The position numbers and the translations under genes are program-made. This document shows positions 7,356 through 14,648 of a DNA stretch of 31,822 nucleotides, in pieces (within the stretch, counting starts at the first letter, position 1; the number at the start of each line of letters is the position of its first letter). The stretch is taken from assembly GCA_900754445.1 (NCBI GenBank), contig CAAECW010000063.1:1-31822 (forward strand). The letters run 5' to 3'. Under the pieces are notes generated by a model, which saw only the letters and a list, made by a program, of their open reading frames with translations, was not told the DNA's origin and ran no database searches. Origin of the DNA: an uncultured Collinsella sp. (GTDB lineage: Bacteria > Actinomycetota > Coriobacteriia > Coriobacteriales > Coriobacteriaceae).

Positions 7356-8004
7356 TTAAATCAACCCTCCCTGCCATCAAATCCCTAATGTCAACACCAT
7401 CAGAGTCAAATCCGTTTACCGTATCCAGGTACTTACGTCGAGCGTTCTGTTCTCGCTCAAATCGTTTGGGATAAAACTCAGCTCCCGAGGCCTGTTTCCA
7501 ATCGCGGAACCTGATCGCCGAGAACGCGCGCTCACTCATAAGCGCATATTGAATGCCCAAATCGCCCAAACGCATAATGCGCTGCAATTGCCTGAGCGAA
7601 ATCATGCCGTTGACAAACTGTCTTGCAAACGAGAAATAAGAATCGTCTGCACGATAGCCTCGAATAACGTCATAAGGAGATGTATCAATTAAGCAGTTAT
7701 CAAGTAGATAGCGAAGCCCCTCGCGCGCTACTGGCGTTGAAACATTGAACTCTCTGTTATTCGCCAGAATTGCAAGCCAGTTGAGAATCGAGAACTCACC
7801 TGATTCCAAATCCAAAATCGCAAGGCCATCTAAATCAAGCTCATATCGATTGGCAACGCCATCAGACTCAGTCCGGCACGCCCATTCCATTGCCATTTCC
7901 TCATGCGGCGTGCAATAAAACCCGCGCCCATAGTCATTGAATTGCCTACATTTATCCAACGATGGATGCTCGACAACCACGTCCGATCCGTGCCATAACT
8001 CCAT
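7321..8004 (-). CDS. DUF3990 protein, predicted ADP-ribosyltransferase-fold toxin
   Basis: This 227-residue protein opens with ELWHGSDVVVEHP, followed by DYGRGFYCT and, near the centre, IQYALMSERAF. These fit the DUF3990 pattern: H5 and the GFY segment for NAD contact, and Q152 with E158 as the catalytic-type glutamate region of ADP-ribosyltransferase folds. The ATG at 8004 is chosen because GGAGG lies five bases upstream; an in-frame TTG at 8016 overlaps that site. It is the first gene of a two-gene unit with the XRE gene, overlapping it by 35 bases, and is preceded by a strong palindromic operator. The target is unknown. Toxicity is inferred from the family and gene arrangement. Confidence 0.78.
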   Translation of the reverse strand: MELWHGSDVVVEHPSLDKCRQFNDYGRGFYCTPHEEMAMEWACRTESDGVANRYELDLDGLAILDLESGEFSILNWLAILANNREFNVSTPVAREGLRYLLDNCLIDTSPYDVIRGYRADDSYFSFARQFVNGMISLRQLQRIMRLGDLGIQYALMSERAFSAIRFRDWKQASGAEFYPKRFEREQNARRKYLDTVNGFDSDGVDIRDLMAGRVDLNDPRVNGLWAE

Positions 8005-8021
8005 ATCGACCTCCAAACAAA

Positions 8022-8069
8022 AATATCACCCCAGTGATAGTGTACCAACAACTATCACTGGGGTGATAT
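8022..8069 (-). promoter_or_regulatory. Promoter and double palindromic operator of the toxin-antitoxin pair
   Basis: Perfect 19-bp inverted arms (8023-8041 and 8051-8069) flank nine bases. Each arm is itself a palindrome, ATCAC-CCCA-GTGAT, giving two binding sites 28 bp centre to centre. On the minus strand TTGTTG (8046-8051), an 18-base spacer and GATATT (8022-8027) form a promoter. One site overlaps the spacer and -10, the other covers the -35 edge. This layout fits repression by the XRE protein. Confidence 0.8.
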
Positions 8070-8105
8070 AGATAGATGCAAACTATTGCCTGCCAAGAGC
8101 CCTTA

Positions 8106-8696
8106 CTAGAGGCAAGCCTCGGCGATGCGCTTTTTGAGTTCGTCGATGCCGGTGCCGGTCTGGGAGCTTGTGATGATTACGTTCTCGGCCGGAACGTTGA
8201 GTTGCTTTTTGATGGCTGCTGCCTGGCGGGCCTGCTGGGTGCGACTGAGCTTGTCGGCCTTGGTGAGGCAGACGATAAAGTTGAACTCGTTGCCCTGCAG
8301 GTAGTCGATCATGTCATGGTCGAGTTTACTGGGGTCGTGACGAATGTCCACCAGTGAGACGACCAAGTTAAAGCTGCGCTCGGAGTCGAAAAAGTCGCCG
8401 ATAAGCTCGGCCCAACGGTCGCGCTCGGCCTTGGAGCGACGCGCGAAACCGTAGCCCGGCAGGTCCACAAAGTGCACATCGTCGGCCTCGAAGAAATTGA
8501 TATTGCTCGTCTTGCCCGGCGTACTCGAAACCTTCACCAGGTTCTTGCGGCCAAAGAGCTTGTTCATGATGGACGACTTGCCCACGTTGGAGCGGCCGAC
8601 AAAGCTCACCTCGGGGCAGGTGGACTCGGGGATCTGCGAAACCTTGCCGTAGCTGGCGACGAACTTGGCAAGCTGATAGTTAATGGAATCGGCCAT
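8106..8696 (-). CDS. engB: Ribosome biogenesis GTP-binding protein EngB/YsxC
   Basis: This 196-residue GTPase assists large ribosomal subunit assembly. GTPase motifs are in order: G1 GRSNVGKSS, the G2 region around SSTPGKT, G3 DLPGYG, G4 TKADK and a G5-like ITSSQTG. The ATG at 8696 is preferred because AAGGAG lies five bases upstream; a GTG two codons earlier would sit on that site. It follows mtnN by 38 bases on the same strand, so the two are probably co-transcribed. Length is normal for the family. Confidence 0.95.
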   Translation of the reverse strand: MADSINYQLAKFVASYGKVSQIPESTCPEVSFVGRSNVGKSSIMNKLFGRKNLVKVSSTPGKTSNINFFEADDVHFVDLPGYGFARRSKAERDRWAELIGDFFDSERSFNLVVSLVDIRHDPSKLDHDMIDYLQGNEFNFIVCLTKADKLSRTQQARQAAAIKKQLNVPAENVIITSSQTGTGIDELKKRIAEACL

Positions 8697-8734
8697 GGAC
8701 ACTCCTTGGTCGTAGGTTCTTACAAATAGACGCG

Positions 8735-9475
8735 CTATTGCGCAGCGGCAATGCGGCGGACGATATCGAGCGTGATGTCACTTGCGACACGCGCGTACTC
8801 GAACAGATCGAACTCGCGCTCGCAAATTGCATCGTACGCCTCGTCACAATTATCGCTGATAGCGCGCAACACCAGGCAATCGACACCATTTTTGGTTGCG
8901 ACATGGGCAATTGCCGCGCCCTCCATGCCGACACAATCGGCATGCGTCGCCTCGATAGCGTCGTTGCGCATGGTGGCGCCCGTCACAAAGCGGTTACCCG
9001 TGGCAATCGTGCCGACCAGGAACTGCTTGGTGCCCTCATTCGAAGCGACTGCATTTGTCGAAGCGTCAACAAACCCACGCTCAGCAAGCACTTCGGCGGC
9101 AATATCGACCAGCGCGGGCGTCGAGCCAAACTCCTCGAGCCCCGGTGCGGACTCGGCGATAAGCGCGGTATCGGTATCCAGATAGCGTAGGCGTTTGCCA
9201 ATGACCACGTCGTCGATATGGAGCTTGGGGTTCAAACCGCCCGCAATGCCCGAAAACACAACAGCCTGCGGAGCATACTTGCTAATGAGGTGCTGTGTTG
9301 CAGCGGCGGCGTTCACCGTGCCCATGCCCGCCGTTGTGGCGACAACTGTCAGGCCGTCGAGCTCACCGCTCACAACGGTCAAGCCTGCCTCCCGTGCCTC
9401 GCAAACGTCGCTCAGCTCTTCCTTAATCTGCATGATCTCTTTTTCGAGCGCACCGATAATCGCGATGGTAGCCAT
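8735..9475 (-). CDS. mtnN: 5'-methylthioadenosine/S-adenosylhomocysteine nucleosidase
   Basis: This 246-residue cytosolic enzyme removes adenine from methylthioadenosine and S-adenosylhomocysteine, recycling methyl-cycle by-products. The family motifs are the start IAIIGALEKEI, FSGIAGGLN, the nucleoside-binding VGMEGAAIAHVA and the C-terminal LRAISDNCD with the catalytic aspartate. The ATG at 9475 is preferred; a TTG four codons upstream overlaps the GGGGA ribosome-binding site. engB follows closely, forming a likely two-gene operon. Confidence 0.94.
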   Translation of the reverse strand: MATIAIIGALEKEIMQIKEELSDVCEAREAGLTVVSGELDGLTVVATTAGMGTVNAAAATQHLISKYAPQAVVFSGIAGGLNPKLHIDDVVIGKRLRYLDTDTALIAESAPGLEEFGSTPALVDIAAEVLAERGFVDASTNAVASNEGTKQFLVGTIATGNRFVTGATMRNDAIEATHADCVGMEGAAIAHVATKNGVDCLVLRAISDNCDEAYDAICEREFDLFEYARVASDITLDIVRRIAAAQ

Positions 9476-9529
9476 ACCATTCCCCAAACCTATACGAAAT
9501 TCTCAACCAAGGTATGGTACCAGCATTTT

Positions 9530-9546
9530 GTTTGACCTCGTCAAAC
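9530..9546. promoter_or_regulatory. Palindrome between the serine hydrolase and mtnN
   Basis: GTTTGAC-CTC-GTCAAAC is a 7+3+7 palindrome, eight bases from the serine hydrolase stop and 55 bases upstream of mtnN. On the minus strand it includes TTGACG, a possible -35 for mtnN, so it could be an operator or a short hairpin terminator. Confidence 0.35.
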
Positions 9547-9553
9547 GAACACG

Positions 9554-10651
9554 CTAAGCCAGTGCAGCTCGCGTATCAAACAGAGCCTTTGCAATCGCAG
9601 CCGTAACCTCGCTCGAACGGTCACTCCATGGCATCGATGTCATGACGCTCATAACATAGGTACGGCCATCGATGTCGATGAGGCCTGCATCGCATGTCGA
9701 ATAGTAACCATCCTCGCTAATCCAGCCTGCCTTGTTGCGCACCAAAACCTGCTCGTCCGCAATGCCATCGCGAATAAACGAGCGCGATGTTGATGCCAGA
9801 AGGCCCGACAACCACTGTGAAGTCTCGGTATCCATGCTCAGATACTCGCTCATCTCACGCCATAACCTCGCAGAAGTGCGCGGGCAGTAGGTCGGAAAAT
9901 CACTCATCGGATCCAGTGCCGTTTCGTCATCAACACCCAGATTGGCAATCCAATCCTCATAGCCATCATGGTCAAACGCCGCGCGTAACGCAATAAACGA
10001 ATCGTTATCCGAATTAACGACCGCGGTCTCGATCAGGTCGCGCACCGCCTGCCAGCCCATACTGTAACCACCATACGTGGCTAAAGGCCAATCGAGCGAC
10101 ACCTGACCCGATTCGACCAACGTCTCGCAAATATAGAGCGAATACAGCGCCTTGTAACTGCTCGCTCCATACACCTCGACATCGGCGTTATACGTCACGC
10201 CTCTACCACTCGATAGGTCGTAGAACACTACGCCCACTTCGCCCAGCTCCTGCGCCCGGCTCAGGGCATCCTGGAGCGAAGCAAGGCTCTTATCCTCCAA
10301 GGTAGGAATCTTGTTATCCACCAACGAGAAGGTCTGAACGGTATCACTCGAAGGGATATCGTTGAAGTCCGCCTTCGAAAGTCTCGTCTTGAGATCTGCC
10401 GACGCTTTGGACTTTGAAACCTTTTCGTTTTGCAGCTGTACCGTTGACGCATCTGAGCGCACCGTTCGCTCCGAGGCATAGGTTTTAGCGGTAATTCCGA
10501 GGATAATGACCGCTAACGCTAACATTCCTATGGCGGCAATCTTCGCCCCGCGAATGGGAGCGTCGGCAAGGCCACGCAAAGACGTGCCCTTCGTCTCATA
10601 TCTGCCGCTATGCTGCGGCACATACTCATCCCGCGATGCGTTGTTTCGCAC
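9554..10651 (-). CDS. Membrane-anchored class A beta-lactamase-fold serine hydrolase
   Basis: This 365-residue protein has a basic cytoplasmic tail, one membrane helix (about 36-55), a linker and an extracellular catalytic domain. Penicillin-interacting motifs are visible: SxxK at S164-K167 in YGASSYKALY, SDN at 214-216 in NSDND, and KAG in RNKAGW where KTG is usual. It could hydrolyse beta-lactams or act on peptidoglycan; the threonine-to-alanine change in the third motif makes strong beta-lactamase activity uncertain. The GTG start has AGGAGA four bases upstream. It stands alone between mtnN and pflA and is bordered upstream by two palindromes. Confidence 0.8.
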   Translation of the reverse strand: MRNNASRDEYVPQHSGRYETKGTSLRGLADAPIRGAKIAAIGMLALAVIILGITAKTYASERTVRSDASTVQLQNEKVSKSKASADLKTRLSKADFNDIPSSDTVQTFSLVDNKIPTLEDKSLASLQDALSRAQELGEVGVVFYDLSSGRGVTYNADVEVYGASSYKALYSLYICETLVESGQVSLDWPLATYGGYSMGWQAVRDLIETAVVNSDNDSFIALRAAFDHDGYEDWIANLGVDDETALDPMSDFPTYCPRTSARLWREMSEYLSMDTETSQWLSGLLASTSRSFIRDGIADEQVLVRNKAGWISEDGYYSTCDAGLIDIDGRTYVMSVMTSMPWSDRSSEVTAAIAKALFDTRAALA

Positions 10652-10809
10652 GTGGTCTCCTGACTGCTACCGTTCATATACGAGCAGCATGATACCGAGC
10701 AGGCATTTCTTTCCAAAGATATTCAGCGGCGTTTAAGGTGTCTTTAAAGAAACCACAAGCGTTTCTATGCATTTTTGCCAATTCTGTTGCACATCTCTAC
10801 CCAAAACGC

Positions 10810-10876
10810 AGTTGCGGTGAAATAGTTCCTGTTTGGACGGCATAAGCCGAAAAACAAGAACTATTCCACCGCAACT
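10810..10876. repeat. Imperfect 25-bp inverted repeat
   Basis: 10810-10834 pairs with 10852-10876 with two mismatches. The loop holds a further CGGC-ATAA-GCCG mini-hairpin (10838-10849). It lies between pflA and the serine hydrolase. No gene is seen in 10652-10967. Confidence 0.75.
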
Positions 10877-10906
10877 TGACGGGGCTCTTTAGCAATCAAC
10901 TAGGTG

Positions 10907-10951
10907 CCCAGGGGCGCTCATTTAAGTCTGTCCCCAATGAGTGCCTTTGGG
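10907..10951. repeat. REP-like hairpin with TGTCCC loop (family 3, copy 1)
   Basis: GGCGCTCATT (10913-10922) and AATGAGTGCC (10936-10945) pair with one mismatch around the loop TAAGTCTGTCCCC. CCCA/TGGG extends the stem after a small internal loop. The loop resembles that of 27089-27101, while the stems differ. It lies just after the pflA stop. Confidence 0.6.
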
Positions 10952-10967
10952 GAGCGAAAATGGCTCG

Positions 10968-11785
10968 CTAGCCGATGGCGTTTTTTAGCTCCGCACGGCG
11001 CCTTTTCATGCCGGTCATAACGGCATTACGCAGCTCGGGCATGCGCGCGGTATCCATCTGGGGTACGCCCTCAAGCTTATAGGGAATGCCCAGTTGCTCG
11101 TACTTGACGACACCCATCGTGTGATACGGCAGCATTTCCAGGCCCACCACGTTGTGCCATGGAGCGATGAGGCGACCGAGCTTCTCGCACTCCTCCACCG
11201 TGTCGGTAATGCCCGGCACCACCACGTGGCGGATAACGACCTTAATCTTGCGACGTGCAAGCTCATCGCCAAACGCCAGGATGCGTGCGGGATCACAACC
11301 GGTCAGCTTTTTATGCTCGACCGGGTCGGCATGCTTAATATCGAGCAGTACCATGTCGGTCTCGTTGAGCACGGCATCGAACTTCTCGGGATGCTGTGGG
11401 TCGAACGCATAGCCACAGCTATCCAAGCAGGTATGCACGCGACCATCGGGGTTGTTGTGCATGGCACGGAACAGGTCGGCCAAAAACTCGGGCTGCAGAA
11501 GTGGCTCGCCGCCGGACACCGTAATGCCACCGCTGCGATAGAACTCGTGGTTACTCTGGAACTCGTCCATCAGGTGCTCGACGGTCACCATGGTGCCGCC
11601 GTTAACCGACCAGGTATCGGGGTTGTGGCAATACGCACAGCGCATGGGGCAGCCCTGAACAAACACCACAAAGCGGATGCCGGGTCCATCGACCGTTCCC
11701 ATCGTCTCAATCGAATGCACGCGGCCCAGGGCAAACGCAGAGTCCTCGGGACGAGCGTCCACACCCTCGAGTGTCATCTCAGCCA
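10968..11785 (-). CDS. pflA: Pyruvate formate-lyase activating enzyme
   Basis: This roughly 272-residue radical-SAM enzyme abstracts a hydrogen from the glycine of pyruvate formate-lyase, switching it on under anaerobic conditions. The iron-sulfur motif CxxxCxxC is C46, C50 and C53 in QGCPMRCAYCHNP, preceded by the typical MGTVDGPGIRFVVF. SGGEPLLQPEF is the SAM-binding GGE motif. The ATG at 11785 has AAGG eight bases upstream; an ATG at 11807 has no visible site but cannot be excluded. Its substrate gene lies over 7 kb away and is split in two, so this activator must act on the separate 83-residue glycyl-radical chain. Confidence 0.93.
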
Positions 11786-11908
11786 TTCCCGCTACCTTGC
11801 CTCTCATTGGTTTTAGTTACATAAATGCCAGAGCCATTCTAGCCCATACGCATGATGGTGAAACGGTTTAGTGGTCAATTGGGTTGTTCTATTTGGCCCC
11901 ACACAAAA

Positions 11909-11942
11909 GCGGCGGGAAGGTTATCACAACCCCCCCCGCCGC
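11909..11942 (-). terminator. Intrinsic terminator of degV
   Basis: GCGGCGGG/CCCGCCGC (8 bp) has an inner GGTT/AACC extension and is followed on the minus strand by TTTTGTG. Confidence 0.75.
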
Positions 11943-11973
11943 CGAGGCAATAGATATTGATAGGCACCAGGCC

Positions 11974-12828
11974 TTACGCCTTGAGCGTGAGCACCGCGCC
12001 GAAGGCAGTCGGGCCGCAATGGCTCGAGATAACGCCGCCGACCTGAGTCCAGGTAACGTCCTTAAAGCCAAGATCGTGTGCATAGATTTCCATGTCGTCG
12101 CGCAGCTCCTCGGAAAGGCCTACCGAATACGCCAGGCCAATGTGCGAGTAGTCAATCTCGCCCTTGGCAACCATGTGGTCAATAAAGGCACGGGCGCATT
12201 TGAGCATAGAGCCGCGGAACTTCTTGGTCGCCACAAACTTACCGCCCGTTACCTCAATGCAGGGCTTAATCTTGAGCAGGTGGGCACCAAGGAACGCGAC
12301 GTTGGACAGACGACCGCCCGCCTTAAGAAAGGCCAGGTCGGTAGGAACAAAGCCCAGCAGCACGCGGTCCATCACCGAATTGGTGAAGGCGAAAATTTCG
12401 TCAACGGTGGCATCGGGATGAGCCTCGATGTATTTGGCAGTCTCGACGACAACGAGCGACTGACCTACCGAGACAAAGCGCGTGTCCATGGAGTAGACGT
12501 AATCGCGACCCTTGGCGGCGATCTTCGATGATTGATGCGAGCAGGTCGTGGCCTCGGAATACGCGAGATGCAGAATAGTCGCGTCGGGCTGCTCGGCATG
12601 GATACGGTCATATACGTGCGCAAAATCTGCAGGCGCGCAGCCACTCGTCTTAGGCATAACACCGAGCTCGTTGCAGCGCGAGTAAATCTCGAGCGGATCG
12701 ATTGAACCATCTTCAACGGTCTCGTCACCAATCGTAACATGCATGGGCACGCGCACGATGCCGTAGCGCTCGCAGAGCTCCGGCGTCACATCCGACCCAG
12801 ACTCAACCACGATTACGTACTTGCCCAT
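11974..12828 (-). CDS. degV: DegV-family fatty-acid-binding protein
   Basis: This 284-residue two-domain protein binds a fatty acyl chain. In Gram-positive bacteria such proteins (FakB) present fatty acids to a FakA kinase. Family features are the start VIVVESGSD with the DEDD-type early aspartates, TSGCAPADF around residue 60, the central GRLSN motif in KAGGRLSNVAF, and the C-terminal HCGPTAFGAV. The ATG at 12828 gives the family N-terminus; an ATG at 12852 would add eight residues and neither has a strong ribosome-binding site. It stands alone with its own terminator. No FakA is present in the window. Confidence 0.9.
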   Translation of the reverse strand: MGKYVIVVESGSDVTPELCERYGIVRVPMHVTIGDETVEDGSIDPLEIYSRCNELGVMPKTSGCAPADFAHVYDRIHAEQPDATILHLAYSEATTCSHQSSKIAAKGRDYVYSMDTRFVSVGQSLVVVETAKYIEAHPDATVDEIFAFTNSVMDRVLLGFVPTDLAFLKAGGRLSNVAFLGAHLLKIKPCIEVTGGKFVATKKFRGSMLKCARAFIDHMVAKGEIDYSHIGLAYSVGLSEELRDDMEIYAHDLGFKDVTWTQVGGVISSHCGPTAFGAVLTLKA

Positions 12829-12902
12829 TCTTATCACGACCCATCTCGACATTGGCTTTTCAATACATGGCACGCGCCGCCGCACTGTTGCACAACGGCC
12901 GC

Positions 12903-12952
12903 AAAACGCCAAAGAGACGCCGCCCCTTGCACACAACAAAGGACAGCGTCTC
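12903..12952 (-). terminator. Terminator of the sucrose operon
   Basis: GAGACGC/GCGTCTC (12914-12920 with 12946-12952) has a 25-base loop that can partly pair internally. On the minus strand it is followed by TTTGGCGTTTT. The remaining stretch to 13104 holds a direct repeat AAACGGTAG (around 13019 and 13039) and no gene. Confidence 0.5.
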
Positions 12953-13104
12953 CCTGGAAAACTCCGTGCTTACCTGAGATTTTACACGGTTTATAAATGA
13001 GTGTTACTTACTCCGCAAACGGTAGCTATACACGATAAACGGTAGTTCGCTGCGGCAACTGCGACACATTCCGCCCGGCAAGTCCAATCGTGCTCCACGC
13101 ACGG

Positions 13105-14547
13105 TTAATGCGCGAGGCGGTAGAAATCCATCGACGCCGCACCCTCGGCATGCAACCCCATCGCCGAAACCGCCGGCGAATAGGTACGGCTCGTAAGTGC
13201 CGCCTCGCCGCTGTTGGCAAAAATCTCGACCATCGTAGTGTCCGAAAGCACGCGCAGGTCGCGAAGCTCGCTGAGCTCGATCGACCTTTGGTCGCGCCCA
13301 TAGCCTTCGTCACCCATGTCGAGGGTAAGCATCCCGTCCGCATAACGTACAAAGACACCCTTGCGGATTTCGAGCTCGACCATCTTGGCTCCCTCACAGG
13401 AAACCACAAGATCAAACAGGCGACCCGGCTCCTCAACGGTTTCACCGCCTACAGCACGAACGCAATTGCCGCGCATTCTCTCAATCTCGTGCGCCGGTTG
13501 CTGGCAGAGCTTGCCGCCGCGCATGCTCAACTCTCGCGGCACCGTCAACGCGCACTGCCACCCGCGCGCCACCGTCGGGTTTTCCGCCGTCGCATCGGGG
13601 CAACCCGACCATCCGATCATCAATCGCCGGCCTGCAGCATCCTCAAAGGACTGCGGAGCATAGAAATCAAAACCGGCATCGACCATCGGGGGCATGCCCT
13701 TCCCGACGATTTTAAAGCTCGGCGCCTCCCAATCGGCCTCGATGGGGAACCACACGCACTGATGCGGATTGCGGTAACGCCAACCATCGGCAGGCACACC
13801 CTGCGGACAGCAAACGAGAATAAGCTCGCCATCGAGCTCAAACAGATCGGGGCACTCCCACATAAAGCCAAACTTCTCGCCCAACTCAATGCGCGTCGCA
13901 TAGCCCCAGTCCTCTAGATCACGCGAGGTATAGACAAGCACGCACCCGCGATCGTCTTTCGTACGAGCGCCGAGAACCATGTAGTAGATACCGTCGTGTT
14001 CAAGGATCTTGGGGTCGCGCACGTGCGTACCGATATCGTCGGGGTAATCGACCGGCCCAACAGCTATGCGCTTCTCGCCCAATTCGTCGGGATTCTCGGC
14101 AACCATATGAATTTGGTTTTGCTCACGGCCCGTCAACACGTAGTCGTAATCATCACGGTCAAAATGCTTAACGTTGCCGGTATAGAAGTAGTGAATCTTG
14201 CCATCACGTACAAAGGCAGAACCAGAATACGCTCCACTCGAATCCAAATCGGAATCGGGGAACAGCACGGGGCCGTGATTCTCGTACGTCACAAAATCCT
14301 TTGTCGTCAGATGGTTCCAAAGCACTGGACCGCCATGCGCAGCATCGAACGGATCGTATTGATGATAGATGTGATACGTATCACCAATCTGAACCAAACC
14401 ATTGGGGTCGTTGAGCCAGCCAAGCTCAGGCTCCACATGGAACAAAAGCCTATCGGGGTCGGATGCGATGCGAGCCGCCGTCTCATCCTGTCCGGCACGC
14501 CACTGCTCATAGTCCGCGCGTGTCACCTTATTTTTTTGATTAAACAT
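13105..14547 (-). CDS. scrB: Sucrose-6-phosphate hydrolase, GH32
   Basis: This 480-residue cytosolic glycoside hydrolase cleaves sucrose-6-phosphate from the PTS to glucose-6-phosphate and fructose. The nucleophile is D47 in GWLNDPNG, the transition-state stabiliser D178 in HVRDPK, and the acid/base E231 in WECPD. All three GH32 signatures are intact. A C-terminal beta-sandwich follows from about 340. It is the last gene of the scr operon, 101 bases after the EIIBC gene, with a very stable hairpin in between (14570-14611). Confidence 0.93.
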   Translation of the reverse strand: MFNQKNKVTRADYEQWRAGQDETAARIASDPDRLLFHVEPELGWLNDPNGLVQIGDTYHIYHQYDPFDAAHGGPVLWNHLTTKDFVTYENHGPVLFPDSDLDSSGAYSGSAFVRDGKIHYFYTGNVKHFDRDDYDYVLTGREQNQIHMVAENPDELGEKRIAVGPVDYPDDIGTHVRDPKILEHDGIYYMVLGARTKDDRGCVLVYTSRDLEDWGYATRIELGEKFGFMWECPDLFELDGELILVCCPQGVPADGWRYRNPHQCVWFPIEADWEAPSFKIVGKGMPPMVDAGFDFYAPQSFEDAAGRRLMIGWSGCPDATAENPTVARGWQCALTVPRELSMRGGKLCQQPAHEIERMRGNCVRAVGGETVEEPGRLFDLVVSCEGAKMVELEIRKGVFVRYADGMLTLDMGDEGYGRDQRSIELSELRDLRVLSDTTMVEIFANSGEAALTSRTYSPAVSAMGLHAEGAASMDFYRLAH

Positions 14548-14569
14548 CGCCGTTGACTTTCTCGTCTAT

Positions 14570-14611
14570 GGGAAAGGACGCTCGACTCGCACGAGCCGAA
14601 CGCCCTTCCCC
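14570..14611 (-). promoter_or_regulatory. Long intercistronic hairpin between scrA and scrB
   Basis: On the minus-strand transcript about 18 base pairs can form, with one bulged base and G-U pairs, around a loop of about four bases. No T-run follows. It may stabilise upstream mRNA or partly end transcription, so that EIIBC and hydrolase levels differ. Confidence 0.6.
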
Positions 14612-14648
14612 AAATGGACTTATCCGCACATTACGCTGAACGGCTCAA

